Of a DNA stretch of 7,803 nucleotides, positions 1 through 7,473 are shown piece after piece. Position 1 is the first letter of the stretch. Each line of letters opens with the position of its first letter. Origin of the DNA: an uncultured Bacilli bacterium (lineage in GTDB: Bacteria > Bacillota_I > Bacilli_A > RF39 > UBA660); NCBI GenBank assembly GCA_947628105.1, contig CANQYN010000048.1, forward strand, positions 1-7,803. The letters are read 5' to 3'. The notes beneath the pieces were generated by a model. It made no database searches, was not told where the DNA came from, and saw only the letters and a list, made by a program, of their open reading frames with translations. The position numbers and the translations under genes are program-made.

Positions 1-7
1 CAAGCCT

Positions 8-49
8 AAAAAAAGACTAAGATATACGACATTAAGTCATCTTAGTCTT
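8..49 (-). terminator. Intrinsic terminator, probably of ppdK
   Basis: An 11-bp perfect stem pairs 13-23 with 39-49 (AAGACTAAGAT against ATCTTAGTCTT). The 15-nt loop could add a small inner GAC/GTC stem. Read on the minus strand, the stem is followed directly by five more T (positions 12 to 8), the form of a Rho-independent terminator. In the plus direction the tail is A/T-mixed, so termination of a convergent gene from the left is less likely. It lies about 120 nt after the ppdK stop codon and is the first convincing terminator downstream of that gene. Confidence 0.8.
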
Positions 50-169
50 AAATATTTTATATAAATTTCACTTTTTTTGGGTTTGATAAACATTGTAATT
101 ATCTAAGAAGTATTTTTTATAAATTACTTTTTCCCTAATAATTACTGGAATAAATACAGATATTGTATT
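50..169 (-). other. AT-rich 3' trailer of ppdK with possible hairpins
   Basis: No credible gene lies between the ppdK stop and the terminator. Two inverted repeats are visible. One pairs 147-157 with 165-176 (GGAATAAATAC against GTATTTTATTCC, one bulged base) and takes in the ppdK stop codon. The other pairs 95-102 with 138-145 (GTAATTAT against ATAATTAC) around an AT-rich interior. Neither is followed by a T run on the minus strand, so they are not good terminators. They may protect the mRNA 3' end or may simply reflect AT-rich composition. Confidence 0.4.
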
Positions 170-2806
170 TTATTCCTTATTCATCCCTTCTTTGATACTG
201 GCTTGTGCCGCTGCCAAACGAGCTAAAGGCACACGATAAGGGGAGCAAGAAACATAAGTAAGTCCTAATTTATGGCAAAATTCAATACTACTTGCTTCTC
301 CACCATGTTCACCACAAATACCAAGTTTGATATCTTTTCGTGTTTTTCTTCCTTTTTCAACAGCTATTTTCATTAATTCTCCAACACCTGTTTGATCGAC
401 TTTAGCAAATGGATCTGATTCAAAAATACCTTTTTTATAATAATCCTCTAAAAATTTAGAAGCATCATCTCGGCTGAAGCCATAAGTCATTTGAGTTAAA
501 TCATTTGTTCCGAAAGAAAAGAATTCGGCTTCTTCCGCAATTTTATCTGCCGTTAAAGCTGCTCGCGGAATTTCGATCATTGTTCCTACTTTATATGATA
601 ATTTTGCTTTGTTTTCTTTAATAATAGCATCTGCTGTATCGGTAACTATTTTCTTAACGTATTTTAATTCATTAATGTCACCTACTAGAGGAATCATAAT
701 TTCAGGTTCTACTTTTAGTCCCTCTTTATTTACATTGATAGCAGCTTCGATAACAGCTCTCGTTTGCATAGCAGCAATCTCAGGATAAGTAATCGCCAAA
801 CGACATCCTCTATGTCCCATCATAGGGTTAAATTCTTTCAATGAATTTACTCTATTTTTTAAACTTTCAAATGAAATTCCAAGTTCTTTAGCTAGCGGTT
901 TCATTTCTTCATCAGTATGAGGTAAAAATTCATGTAGAGGTGGGTCTAAATAACGAATCGTAACGCCATATCCTTCCATAGCTTTAAATAGTTCTTCAAA
1001 ATCTCCTCGTTGATAAGGTAATATTTTTTCTAATGCTTTTTCTCTTTGTTCTACTGTTTCTGCAGTAATCATTTGACGGAAAGCAAAAATTCTATCTTCT
1101 TCAAAAAACATGTGTTCAGTACGACATAGTCCAATTCCTTCTGCTCCAAATTTTCGAGCTTGTTTTGCATCCCGAGGATTATCAGCATTCGTTCTTACTT
1201 TTAATTTTCGAATACTGTCTGCCCATGTCATAAAAGTTTCAAAATCTCCACTAATTTCTGGTTCTACTGTTTTTATCTGTTCTCCATAAACATTACCAGT
1301 AGTTCCATCTAAACTCATGTAATCTCCTTCGTGATATACCTTTCCATCTTTTGTCGTAACCGTTTTTTTATCTTCATCAATGACTAATTCTCCACATCCA
1401 CATACGCAGCATGTTCCCATTCCTCGAGCTACAACAGCAGCATGAGAAGTCATTCCTCCACGAATGGTTAAAATTCCATGTGCGACATTCATTCCTTCAA
1501 TATCTTCTGGAGAAGTTTCCAATCGCACTAATAATAAATCTTTTTCTCCATCTTGATATGCTTTTAAAACATCTTCTGCTGTAAAATAAATTTTCCCGGT
1601 AGCAGCCCCTGGTGATGCGGCAAGACCTTTTGCGATAACCGTTCCATTTTTTAAACTTTGTGAATCAAAATTAGGATGTAACAACTGATCTAATTGTTTG
1701 GGTTCTACTTTTAAAATAGCTTCTTCTTTACTAATCATTTTTTCATTCACTAAATCGACAGCAATCTTTAAAGCAGCAGCAGCTGTTCTTTTACCATTAC
1801 GAGTTTGAAGCATAAATAATTTCCCATCTTCAATAGTAAATTCCATATCTTGCATATCTCGATAATGCTTTTCTAATATTTCATTGATTCTGACAAATTC
1901 TTGATAACATTCCGGCATTACTTCTTTTAAAGTATCAATACTTTGAGGAGTTCGAATTCCAGCGACAACGTCTTCTCCTTGAGCATTCATTAAATATTCC
2001 CCATATAGCTTTTTTTCACCTGTCGCAGGATTACGTGTAAAGGCAACTCCTGTTCCTGAAGTATTTCCACGGTTTCCATATACCATCTCTTGTACGTTGA
2101 CTGCTGTTCCCCAACTACTGGGAATATCATTTAATCTTCGGTAAGTAATCGCCCGATCGTTATTCCAACTTCTAAATACTGCTTTTATCGCCTCTAGCAA
2201 TTGTTCTTTTGAATCTTGTGGGAATTCACATCCGGCATGTTTTTTATATTCTTTTTTATAAATATTTACTACTTCCATTAAATCTTCAGCAGTTAAATCA
2301 GTATCGTATTTTACTCCTTTTTCTTCTTTTATTTTATCGAATAATCTTTCAAATGAACTTTTTGGAAATCCCATAACAACGTCCGCAAACATTTGAATAA
2401 ATCTACGATAACTATCGTATACAAATCTAGCATTTTTTGTTACTTCCGCAAATCCTTTCGCAACTTCATCATTTAATCCAAGATTTAAAACAGTATCCAT
2501 CATTCCTGGCATAGAAGCTCTCGCTCCGCTTCGAACACTAACTAATAATGGATTTTTTACATCTCCCATTTTTTTACCAGTAATTTCTTCTAAAGAACGA
2601 ATTTTTTCAATAATTTGATTTACAATTTCCTCACGAATTACTTTTCCATCCTCGTAATATTGATTACAAGCTTCAGTCGTAACGGTAAATCCTCTAGGAA
2701 CTGGCAATCCAATATTAGTCATCTCGGCTAAATTGGCACCCTTCCCTCCTAACAAATCACGCATATCTTTGTTTCCTTCACTAAATGAATAAACATATTT
2801 TGTCAT
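170..2806 (-). CDS. ppdK: Pyruvate, phosphate dikinase (PPDK)
   Basis: This cytoplasmic enzyme interconverts pyruvate + ATP + Pi and PEP + AMP + PPi, serving gluconeogenesis or PPi-linked glycolysis. The 878-residue product is full length (Clostridium symbiosum PPDK is about 874). It has three parts: an N-terminal ATP-grasp domain (about 1-360), with the GGKGANLAEM motif around K22 and VRSGARASMPG around R92; a swivelling phosphohistidine domain (about 390-505), with GGMTSHAA placing the catalytic H455 and regulatory T453; and a PEP/pyruvate TIM barrel (about 520-870), with R562, R618, E745, N768 and the catalytic Cys in CGEHGG (C831). No key residue is missing. The start at 2806 follows a perfect AAGGAGGA. 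An in-frame ATG at 2836 overlaps the -10 box and cannot be the start. A four-Cys cluster (C466, C467, C469, C471) follows the catalytic His. No PPDK regulatory kinase/phosphatase gene is next to it. Confidence 0.97.
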   Translation of the reverse strand: MTKYVYSFSEGNKDMRDLLGGKGANLAEMTNIGLPVPRGFTVTTEACNQYYEDGKVIREEIVNQIIEKIRSLEEITGKKMGDVKNPLLVSVRSGARASMPGMMDTVLNLGLNDEVAKGFAEVTKNARFVYDSYRRFIQMFADVVMGFPKSSFERLFDKIKEEKGVKYDTDLTAEDLMEVVNIYKKEYKKHAGCEFPQDSKEQLLEAIKAVFRSWNNDRAITYRRLNDIPSSWGTAVNVQEMVYGNRGNTSGTGVAFTRNPATGEKKLYGEYLMNAQGEDVVAGIRTPQSIDTLKEVMPECYQEFVRINEILEKHYRDMQDMEFTIEDGKLFMLQTRNGKRTAAAALKIAVDLVNEKMISKEEAILKVEPKQLDQLLHPNFDSQSLKNGTVIAKGLAASPGAATGKIYFTAEDVLKAYQDGEKDLLLVRLETSPEDIEGMNVAHGILTIRGGMTSHAAVVARGMGTCCVCGCGELVIDEDKKTVTTKDGKVYHEGDYMSLDGTTGNVYGEQIKTVEPEISGDFETFMTWADSIRKLKVRTNADNPRDAKQARKFGAEGIGLCRTEHMFFEEDRIFAFRQMITAETVEQREKALEKILPYQRGDFEELFKAMEGYGVTIRYLDPPLHEFLPHTDEEMKPLAKELGISFESLKNRVNSLKEFNPMMGHRGCRLAITYPEIAAMQTRAVIEAAINVNKEGLKVEPEIMIPLVGDINELKYVKKIVTDTADAIIKENKAKLSYKVGTMIEIPRAALTADKIAEEAEFFSFGTNDLTQMTYGFSRDDASKFLEDYYKKGIFESDPFAKVDQTGVGELMKIAVEKGRKTRKDIKLGICGEHGGEASSIEFCHKLGLTYVSCSPYRVPLARLAAAQASIKEGMNKE

Positions 2807-2810
2807 AATA

Positions 2811-2818
2811 TCCTCCTT
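2811..2818 (-). promoter_or_regulatory. ppdK ribosome binding site (decides the start)
   Basis: AAGGAGGA reads on the minus strand, separated from the ATG at 2806 by four bases. It is an essentially perfect anti-16S match. It fixes the start ten codons inside the longest open frame. The upstream ATG at 2836 has no such site. Confidence 0.9.
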
Positions 2819-2834
2819 ATCTTTAGCTAAAATC

Positions 2835-2863
2835 ATTATAGCAAAATAAAATCATCGTTTCAA
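2835..2863 (-). promoter_or_regulatory. Sigma-70-type promoter of ppdK
   Basis: A -35 box TTGAAA (2858-2863) and a -10 box TATAAT (2835-2840) are separated by 17 bp. The -10 is preceded by TGC, giving a TGn extended -10. Transcription would begin near 2828, leaving a leader of about 20 nt that holds little beyond the SD. This short leader leaves no room for a riboswitch, so any control is probably at the promoter itself. Confidence 0.85.
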
Positions 2864-2865
2864 TC

Positions 2866-2880
2866 GATTCTAACAGAATC
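2866..2880 (-). repeat. Palindrome GATTCT-GTT-AGAATC between xerC and ppdK
   Basis: A perfect 6-bp inverted repeat with a 3-nt spacer begins one base after the xerC stop codon and ends two bases before the ppdK -35 box. As RNA it could form a short hairpin ending the xerC transcript, but no T run follows (GATTG), so it is a poor intrinsic terminator. As DNA its position suits an operator for a dimeric regulator of ppdK. I do not recognise it as a known regulator box; it does not match the CIRCE, CtsR or LexA/DinR boxes. Confidence 0.45.
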
Positions 2881-2881
2881 A

Positions 2882-3778
2882 TCAAGATTTATTTTCTCTT
2901 TTTGCTCTCGGATGAGTCGTTAAATACACTTGTCGCAATCGTTCATTTGATAGATGAGTATAAATTTGCGTCGTCGCAATTGATTCGTGACCCAATAATT
3001 CCTGTACTACTTTAATATCCGCCCCATTATCTAACATATGGGTAGCAAAAGTATGACGAAGTACATGGGGACTAATTTTTCTTTCAACGCTACTTTGTTT
3101 CATAATACTATCAAGAACAAGTCTTACCCCTCGATCTGTCAAAGCGCCTCCATTTTTATTTAACAATAAATAATCAGTTTGATTTTTTAATAATTTCGGT
3201 CTCGCTTTTTCAATATATTTATTTAATATTTTTTCTAAATAAATTCCATATAAAACATATCGTTCCTTATTTCCTTTTCCTAATATTTTAATTCGTCCTT
3301 TGGAAATATCATTTAATTTTATTTGAACTAATTCTCCTACTCGAATTCCCGTCGAATAAAGAAGCTCTAAAATAAGATGATTTCGAATTCCAAGGGGTGT
3401 ATTAGAATCAGGAATAGAAAGAATTTCTTCCAAATCTGTCTCATACAAAAAATTAGGTAATTTTTTTTCTATCTTAGGATTACTAATTAATACCATAGGA
3501 TTTTTCTTTAAATAATTTTCTTTTTGTAAAAATTTACAAAAACTACGAAGAGAGCTTACCTTTCTAGCGATTGTCTTATTTGATAAATTTTTCTCATAAA
3601 GCACTTTTAAATATTTTCGAATAAAAGAATAATCTAATTCTAACAAAGTCTTTTTTTCTTTTTCTAAATAAGTTAAAAAAAGAATTAAATCTTCTTTATA
3701 ACTTAAAATGGTATGAGATGAATAATTCCTTTCATATTGTAAATAATCTAAAAATTCCCTCAAATATTTATCGTTCAT
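2882..3778 (-). CDS. xerC: Tyrosine recombinase, XerC type
   Basis: This is a site-specific recombinase that, with a partner Xer protein, resolves chromosome dimers at dif. At 298 residues it has the usual XerC/XerD length. The N-terminal SAM-like core-binding domain spans about 1-90 and the catalytic domain about 105-290. All six active-site residues are present: R146 (TGIRVGEL), K168 (GKGNKER), H238 and R241 (HVLRHTFA), H264 (LGHESIATT) and nucleophile Y273 (IYTH). The start overlaps the preceding stop as ATGA, and its SD lies inside that gene, so translation is probably coupled. No own promoter is visible. Synteny downstream of topA, as for codV in Bacillus subtilis, favours XerC over XerD or a phage integrase, and no mobile-element signature surrounds it. 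The XerC/XerD choice rests on context and is less certain than the family. Confidence 0.9.
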   Translation of the reverse strand: MNDKYLREFLDYLQYERNYSSHTILSYKEDLILFLTYLEKEKKTLLELDYSFIRKYLKVLYEKNLSNKTIARKVSSLRSFCKFLQKENYLKKNPMVLISNPKIEKKLPNFLYETDLEEILSIPDSNTPLGIRNHLILELLYSTGIRVGELVQIKLNDISKGRIKILGKGNKERYVLYGIYLEKILNKYIEKARPKLLKNQTDYLLLNKNGGALTDRGVRLVLDSIMKQSSVERKISPHVLRHTFATHMLDNGADIKVVQELLGHESIATTQIYTHLSNERLRQVYLTTHPRAKRENKS

Positions 3779-5319
3779 TTTCTTTTCCTCTCATGAAGTC
3801 CTTTTTGCCACTCTTCATAATCTACAGAATGAAAAGCTTTATCATATTCCCCTTGAGTTAAAAATTCCTCTTTTTGAATATCATCCGTTGTTTCTTCTAC
3901 TACTCGATTTTCTGTATTATCTTCTTTTGATTCTTCTTCCATTTTAATTTCGGGATGAAGGGGTCTTATTATCCCAGTTTCTAAATAATGTTTTAAAACA
4001 CGTAAATAGTCATATTTATTTTTACTTTCAACAATTGATTTAAACCATGCTTTTCGCGTCGATTCAAAACTATTTTTAATATTTTGTTCCTTTCTTAAAA
4101 GCGCTCTTTTCAAAGTTTTTCTTTCATAATCACTAAAAAGAACACAATGGGTATCTTGTTTAATTAATTGTGACATCTTATCAGCATTCAAACTAAACCT
4201 TTTAACTTGTTTTAAAATTGATGAATAGAGTACGGCAATACGAAGATATTGTCCATTTTCTTCTCGTTTAAAAAATCCTTGTTCATCTTTTTCTAAAATA
4301 ACAATTTGACCTCGATAATTAGGTCGATTTAATCTATCTCTTAATTCCTTTAAATATTTCTGTTCTTTTTCAAGATAATTTTTAATTTCTTCTTTAAAAT
4401 GATTACGAACTTTATCAGAATCAGAAAATTGATTCATAATCGCATCATCTAGTGCTTGACTATCATCCTCCATTAACACAAGGGGATCCTTTAAAGAACC
4501 TAATACTAAGCACAAACACCTAGTTACTTTTTTTGGCTCTTCTGGCGTAATTTTTACAAATTCATAATCATCTTTATTGATTTCAATAGGTTCGTTTTTA
4601 GCTTTAGCCTTTTTTTCTTGCTCTTTTCTTGCCTGTTCCGCTACAAGATGAGAAGATAACTTTAAAGCTTCGTTCATTTTTTTTCTTTTTTCGATAAATT
4701 GTTTAATTTTTTCTTGAATATCATATGATTTTCTTAAATGACGATAATCTTGAAAATAAGAAATAATTTCTTTTTTAGCTTGTTCTACCTCTTTTTCTTT
4801 ATCATCATCTAAATCTTTTTGATATTCTTTTAAAGCACGAAAATAACGAGAACTTAATAAATATAATTCATGTCGATCTCCATATTCTTCTGATAAGTAA
4901 AATAATGCACGAAAATCTTGAATGCTAATTAAAAATTCTTGAATAAATTCTTGAAAATGTTTTAAATTGGGATTTCCCTTAAAACTATCTGACATCGTAG
5001 AAATTAAATAACAAGATTGTTCCTCTATTAATTTATTATTAAAAATAGGAGAATATTCATAAGGATAATCTATTATTTTACAATAAAGCTTATCTTCTCC
5101 AATTTCGATAAAATCTCTAGATAACATCCCTTTATCAACACAAATGCGGTACAATTGATGAACATTATCCAAACCAGAAAGAAGCCTATCAAAAACATAA
5201 ATAGGCCAATTTTTTTTAGGCGTATCTTTATCATTTCCTACTGTAAATAGTAAAGTGCATGATGTTTTATATTGTGTTTCATTAATGTGCCAGTTTTTAT
5301 CGAGTGTTAACGTTGCCAT
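3775..5319 (-). CDS. Unrecognised 514-residue charged protein coupled to xerC
   Basis: I do not recognise this family and assign no function. The product has no evident signal peptide, membrane segment or nucleotide-binding motif, so a cytoplasmic location is likely. Residues 1-165 look globular and rich in aromatics. About 166-240 is highly charged and probably helical or coiled coil, and 303-332 is a second charged helix. About 335-450 is mixed and basic, 459-485 is an acidic, probably disordered linker, and the tail ends ERKRK. The start at 5319 is firm: GAGGTGAT lies three bases upstream, with a consensus promoter before it. The stop overlaps the xerC start (ATGA), and the codons of the basic tail supply the xerC SD, so the two form an operon. 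It lies where Bacillus subtilis has trmFO, but it shows no FAD-binding GxGxxG and is not TrmFO. It is clearly a real gene: long frame, good signals, composition like its neighbours. Confidence 0.85.
   Translation of the reverse strand: MATLTLDKNWHINETQYKTSCTLLFTVGNDKDTPKKNWPIYVFDRLLSGLDNVHQLYRICVDKGMLSRDFIEIGEDKLYCKIIDYPYEYSPIFNNKLIEEQSCYLISTMSDSFKGNPNLKHFQEFIQEFLISIQDFRALFYLSEEYGDRHELYLLSSRYFRALKEYQKDLDDDKEKEVEQAKKEIISYFQDYRHLRKSYDIQEKIKQFIEKRKKMNEALKLSSHLVAEQARKEQEKKAKAKNEPIEINKDDYEFVKITPEEPKKVTRCLCLVLGSLKDPLVLMEDDSQALDDAIMNQFSDSDKVRNHFKEEIKNYLEKEQKYLKELRDRLNRPNYRGQIVILEKDEQGFFKREENGQYLRIAVLYSSILKQVKRFSLNADKMSQLIKQDTHCVLFSDYERKTLKRALLRKEQNIKNSFESTRKAWFKSIVESKNKYDYLRVLKHYLETGIIRPLHPEIKMEEESKEDNTENRVVEETTDDIQKEEFLTQGEYDKAFHSVDYEEWQKGLHERKRK
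3787..3792 (-). promoter_or_regulatory. xerC ribosome binding site inside the upstream gene
   Basis: GAGAGG reads on the minus strand eight bases before the xerC ATG. It lies within the last codons (Glu-Arg-Lys-Arg-Lys) of the unknown gene. With the ATGA overlap it supports translational coupling and confirms the xerC start. Confidence 0.75.
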
Positions 5320-5338
5320 AGAATCACCTCATAGTTTT

Positions 5339-5367
5339 ATTATACTATATTAATTTTTTTGTGTAAA
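5339..5367 (-). promoter_or_regulatory. Sigma-70-type promoter of the unknown gene-xerC operon
   Basis: A -35 box TTTACA (5362-5367) and a perfect -10 box TATAAT (5339-5344) are spaced by 17 bp rich in A. Transcription would start near 5332, only about a dozen bases before the ATG, leaving just room for the GAGGTGAT ribosome site at 5323-5330. The first three bases of the -35 box are also the end of the topA terminator tail. Confidence 0.85.
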
Positions 5368-5391
5368 ATAAAAAGTAGCTACGCTACTTTT
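5365..5391 (-). terminator. Intrinsic terminator of topA
   Basis: On the minus strand a 9-bp stem AAAAGTAGC / GCTACTTTT with a GTA loop spans 5371-5391. It is followed by TATTTT (5365-5370). The topA TAG stop (5384-5386) sits within the left arm of the stem. The hairpin therefore starts inside the last codons, and the gene ends with almost no 3' untranslated sequence. Confidence 0.8.
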
Positions 5392-7411
5392 CATATTGAC
5401 ATTCACTACATTTGATTTTTTTGTTCTTTTGAACTAACATTTTCCCACATTCTGGACAAAATTGTCCAAGAGGTTTATCCCAATAAGCAGTCTTACATTG
5501 TGGATAATGATTGCATCCATAAAATATTTTTCCTCTCCTACTTTTCTTTTCAATGATTTTCCCATCACAATTAGGACAATCACAAATTTCTTTTTCTTCG
5601 CGAGGTTCTGATTTTATATATTTGCACTTTGGATAATTACTACAAGCAACAAATTCACCAAATCTCCCTTTTCGAATAACAAGAGGACTACCACATTCTG
5701 GACAGTCTTCTCCAGTTTTTTCTGCTTCTTTCTTTTCCATTTTTTCAAAAGCTTCTTGTAATGATGGTTCAAAGTCACGATAAAATTTTTCTAATATTTT
5801 ATTCCAAACTGCTTTTCCTTCCGCAATCTTATCTAAATCTGTTTCCATATTTGACGTATATTCTAAATTAATAATATTATTAAAATATTCTTGCAATTTA
5901 TCAGTTACTTCAATTCCTACTTCGGTCGGTACAAATTTTTTATCTACCATCGTTACATATCCACGATTTTTTATATTTTCCATCGTAGGCGAATAAGTAC
6001 TAGGTCTTCCTATTCCTTCTTCTTCCATCGCTTTTACTAACGAAGCTTCTGTATAGCGAGCTGGCGGTTGAGTAAAATGTTGTTCTTTTGTAATTTCTTT
6101 CGCAACTAATATATTCGATTGATATTGATCTAATGGTGGTAAAATGTCTTCTTTCGTAGATTCAAAATCTTTGTATACTTTTAAATATCCATCAAAGATA
6201 ACAACTTGACCGGTCGCTTTAAATTGATAATTATTATTATCTAAAATAGCCGTTGTATGGTTTAATTTAGCAGGAGCCATTAGACTAGCAAGTGCTCTAT
6301 TATAAATTAGTTTATATAACTTATATTCATCATGAGAAAGAAAGGCTTTTACAGAGTCTGGCGTTCTTGTAATACTTGTTGGACGAATGGCTTCGTGAGC
6401 ATCTTGGACATTTTCTGTTTTCTTTTCCTTTTTTACAAATCCCACATAATCTTTTCCGTATTCACTTTCAATATAACGGAATGTATCTTGGATAAAATCA
6501 TTAGAAAGACGAGTAGAATCGGTTCGCATATAAGTGATTAATCCCACAGTTTCATCTTCTAGCTCTATTCCTTCATATAACTTTTGAGCAATCATCATCG
6601 TTTTACGAGAAGTCATCGATAAAGTAGATGAAGATGCCTGTTGTAAGGTAGAAGTCGTAAAAGGCGGTCTTGAATTTTTTGTCTTTGTTTTCTTTTCAAC
6701 GTCATCTATTTTAAAAGTGTTACTTAATCGATCTAATACTTCATTCGCATCTAATTCTTTTTTTAGCTCTATTTTTTTATGGTTATATTGGAATAAATCC
6801 GCTTTAAAATCAGGAAATATAGCGTGAACTGTCCAATATTCCTCACTTTGAAATGCTTCGATTTCTCTTTCTCGATCAACAATTAATTTAAGAGCTACAC
6901 TTTGTACTCTCCCTGCACTTTTTCCACTTGTCTTTGATTGCATTAACTTACTTAATCGAAATCCTATGATCCGATCTAATATCCGTCTAGTTTCTTGAGA
7001 ATTTACTAAATTTTGGTCAATTTTACGAGCATGTTTTAACGAATCATTTACCGCTTTTTTAGTAATTTCATTAAACACAATTCTATCGTAAGATGAATCT
7101 TTTAATCCTAACGTATCATATAAATGCCATGAGATTGCTTCACCCTCACGATCAGGGTCAGTTGCTAAATAAACAAAATTTGATTTGGAAACTTCTTTTT
7201 TCAAATCTTCAATTAATTTTTTCTTATCTTTTAAATTGATATAATCTGGTTTAAACCCATTTTCAATATCGACTCCTAGTCCAAATTTTCCTTTGGTAGA
7301 TAAATCTCTTACATGACCCTTTGAAGATACGACTTTATAATCATTTCCTAAATATTTACCGATTGCTTTCGTTTTTGCAGGCGATTCTACAATCACAAGT
7401 TTTTTTGCCAT
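5384..7411 (-). CDS. topA: DNA topoisomerase I (type IA)
   Basis: This enzyme relaxes negative supercoils by cutting one strand through a 5'-phosphotyrosine link, with Mg2+. At 675 residues it is close to the Bacillus enzyme (about 690). The N-terminal Toprim domain has E9 (VIVESPAKTKAIGKYLG) and the acidic triad D85, D87, E89 in ATDPDREGE. The DNA-gate region follows, with SAGRVQSVAL (165-174) and the catalytic tyrosine Y294 with R296 in GLITYMRTDST. The C-terminus has three four-Cys zinc modules: C570/C573/C590/C596, C612/C615/C633/C639 and C652/C655/C668/C671. All expected residues are present. The ATG at 7411 has GAGG eight bases upstream and gives the canonical MAKKLVIVESPAK start. It has its own promoter and terminator, so it is probably transcribed alone, and a short plus-strand open frame within it (6332-6541) is a shadow. 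Confidence 0.98.
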   Translation of the reverse strand: MAKKLVIVESPAKTKAIGKYLGNDYKVVSSKGHVRDLSTKGKFGLGVDIENGFKPDYINLKDKKKLIEDLKKEVSKSNFVYLATDPDREGEAISWHLYDTLGLKDSSYDRIVFNEITKKAVNDSLKHARKIDQNLVNSQETRRILDRIIGFRLSKLMQSKTSGKSAGRVQSVALKLIVDREREIEAFQSEEYWTVHAIFPDFKADLFQYNHKKIELKKELDANEVLDRLSNTFKIDDVEKKTKTKNSRPPFTTSTLQQASSSTLSMTSRKTMMIAQKLYEGIELEDETVGLITYMRTDSTRLSNDFIQDTFRYIESEYGKDYVGFVKKEKKTENVQDAHEAIRPTSITRTPDSVKAFLSHDEYKLYKLIYNRALASLMAPAKLNHTTAILDNNNYQFKATGQVVIFDGYLKVYKDFESTKEDILPPLDQYQSNILVAKEITKEQHFTQPPARYTEASLVKAMEEEGIGRPSTYSPTMENIKNRGYVTMVDKKFVPTEVGIEVTDKLQEYFNNIINLEYTSNMETDLDKIAEGKAVWNKILEKFYRDFEPSLQEAFEKMEKKEAEKTGEDCPECGSPLVIRKGRFGEFVACSNYPKCKYIKSEPREEKEICDCPNCDGKIIEKKSRRGKIFYGCNHYPQCKTAYWDKPLGQFCPECGKMLVQKNKKIKCSECQYEK

Positions 7412-7436
7412 ACATTCTTCCTCTTTTCCTTATCTA

Positions 7437-7465
7437 TTTATACATGAATTCTTAACTATTGTCAA
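7437..7465 (-). promoter_or_regulatory. Sigma-70-type promoter of topA
   Basis: A perfect -35 box TTGACA (7460-7465) and a -10 box TATAAA (7437-7442) are separated by exactly 17 bp. Transcription would start near 7430, giving a leader of about 18 nt with the AGAGGAAG ribosome site at 7417-7424. The -35 box lies eight bases after the stop codon of the activase remnant, and no terminator separates the two. Supercoil-sensitive control is known for topA promoters in other bacteria but cannot be read from this sequence. Confidence 0.85.
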
Positions 7466-7473
7466 TTTCTTTT

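Noticed and set aside
37..93. 18-codon minus-strand open frame in the ppdK trailer
   Set aside because: It has no ribosome site, overlaps the terminator hairpin and is short enough to be chance in AT-rich sequence.
2882..3778. Phage or transposon integrase with flanking att sites
   Set aside because: Length, motifs and position after topA fit a housekeeping Xer recombinase. No tRNA, direct repeats or other mobile genes are nearby.
6332..6541. Plus-strand open frame of 69 codons
   Set aside because: It lies wholly inside topA on the opposite strand, has no ribosome site and gives a composition typical of antisense shadow frames.
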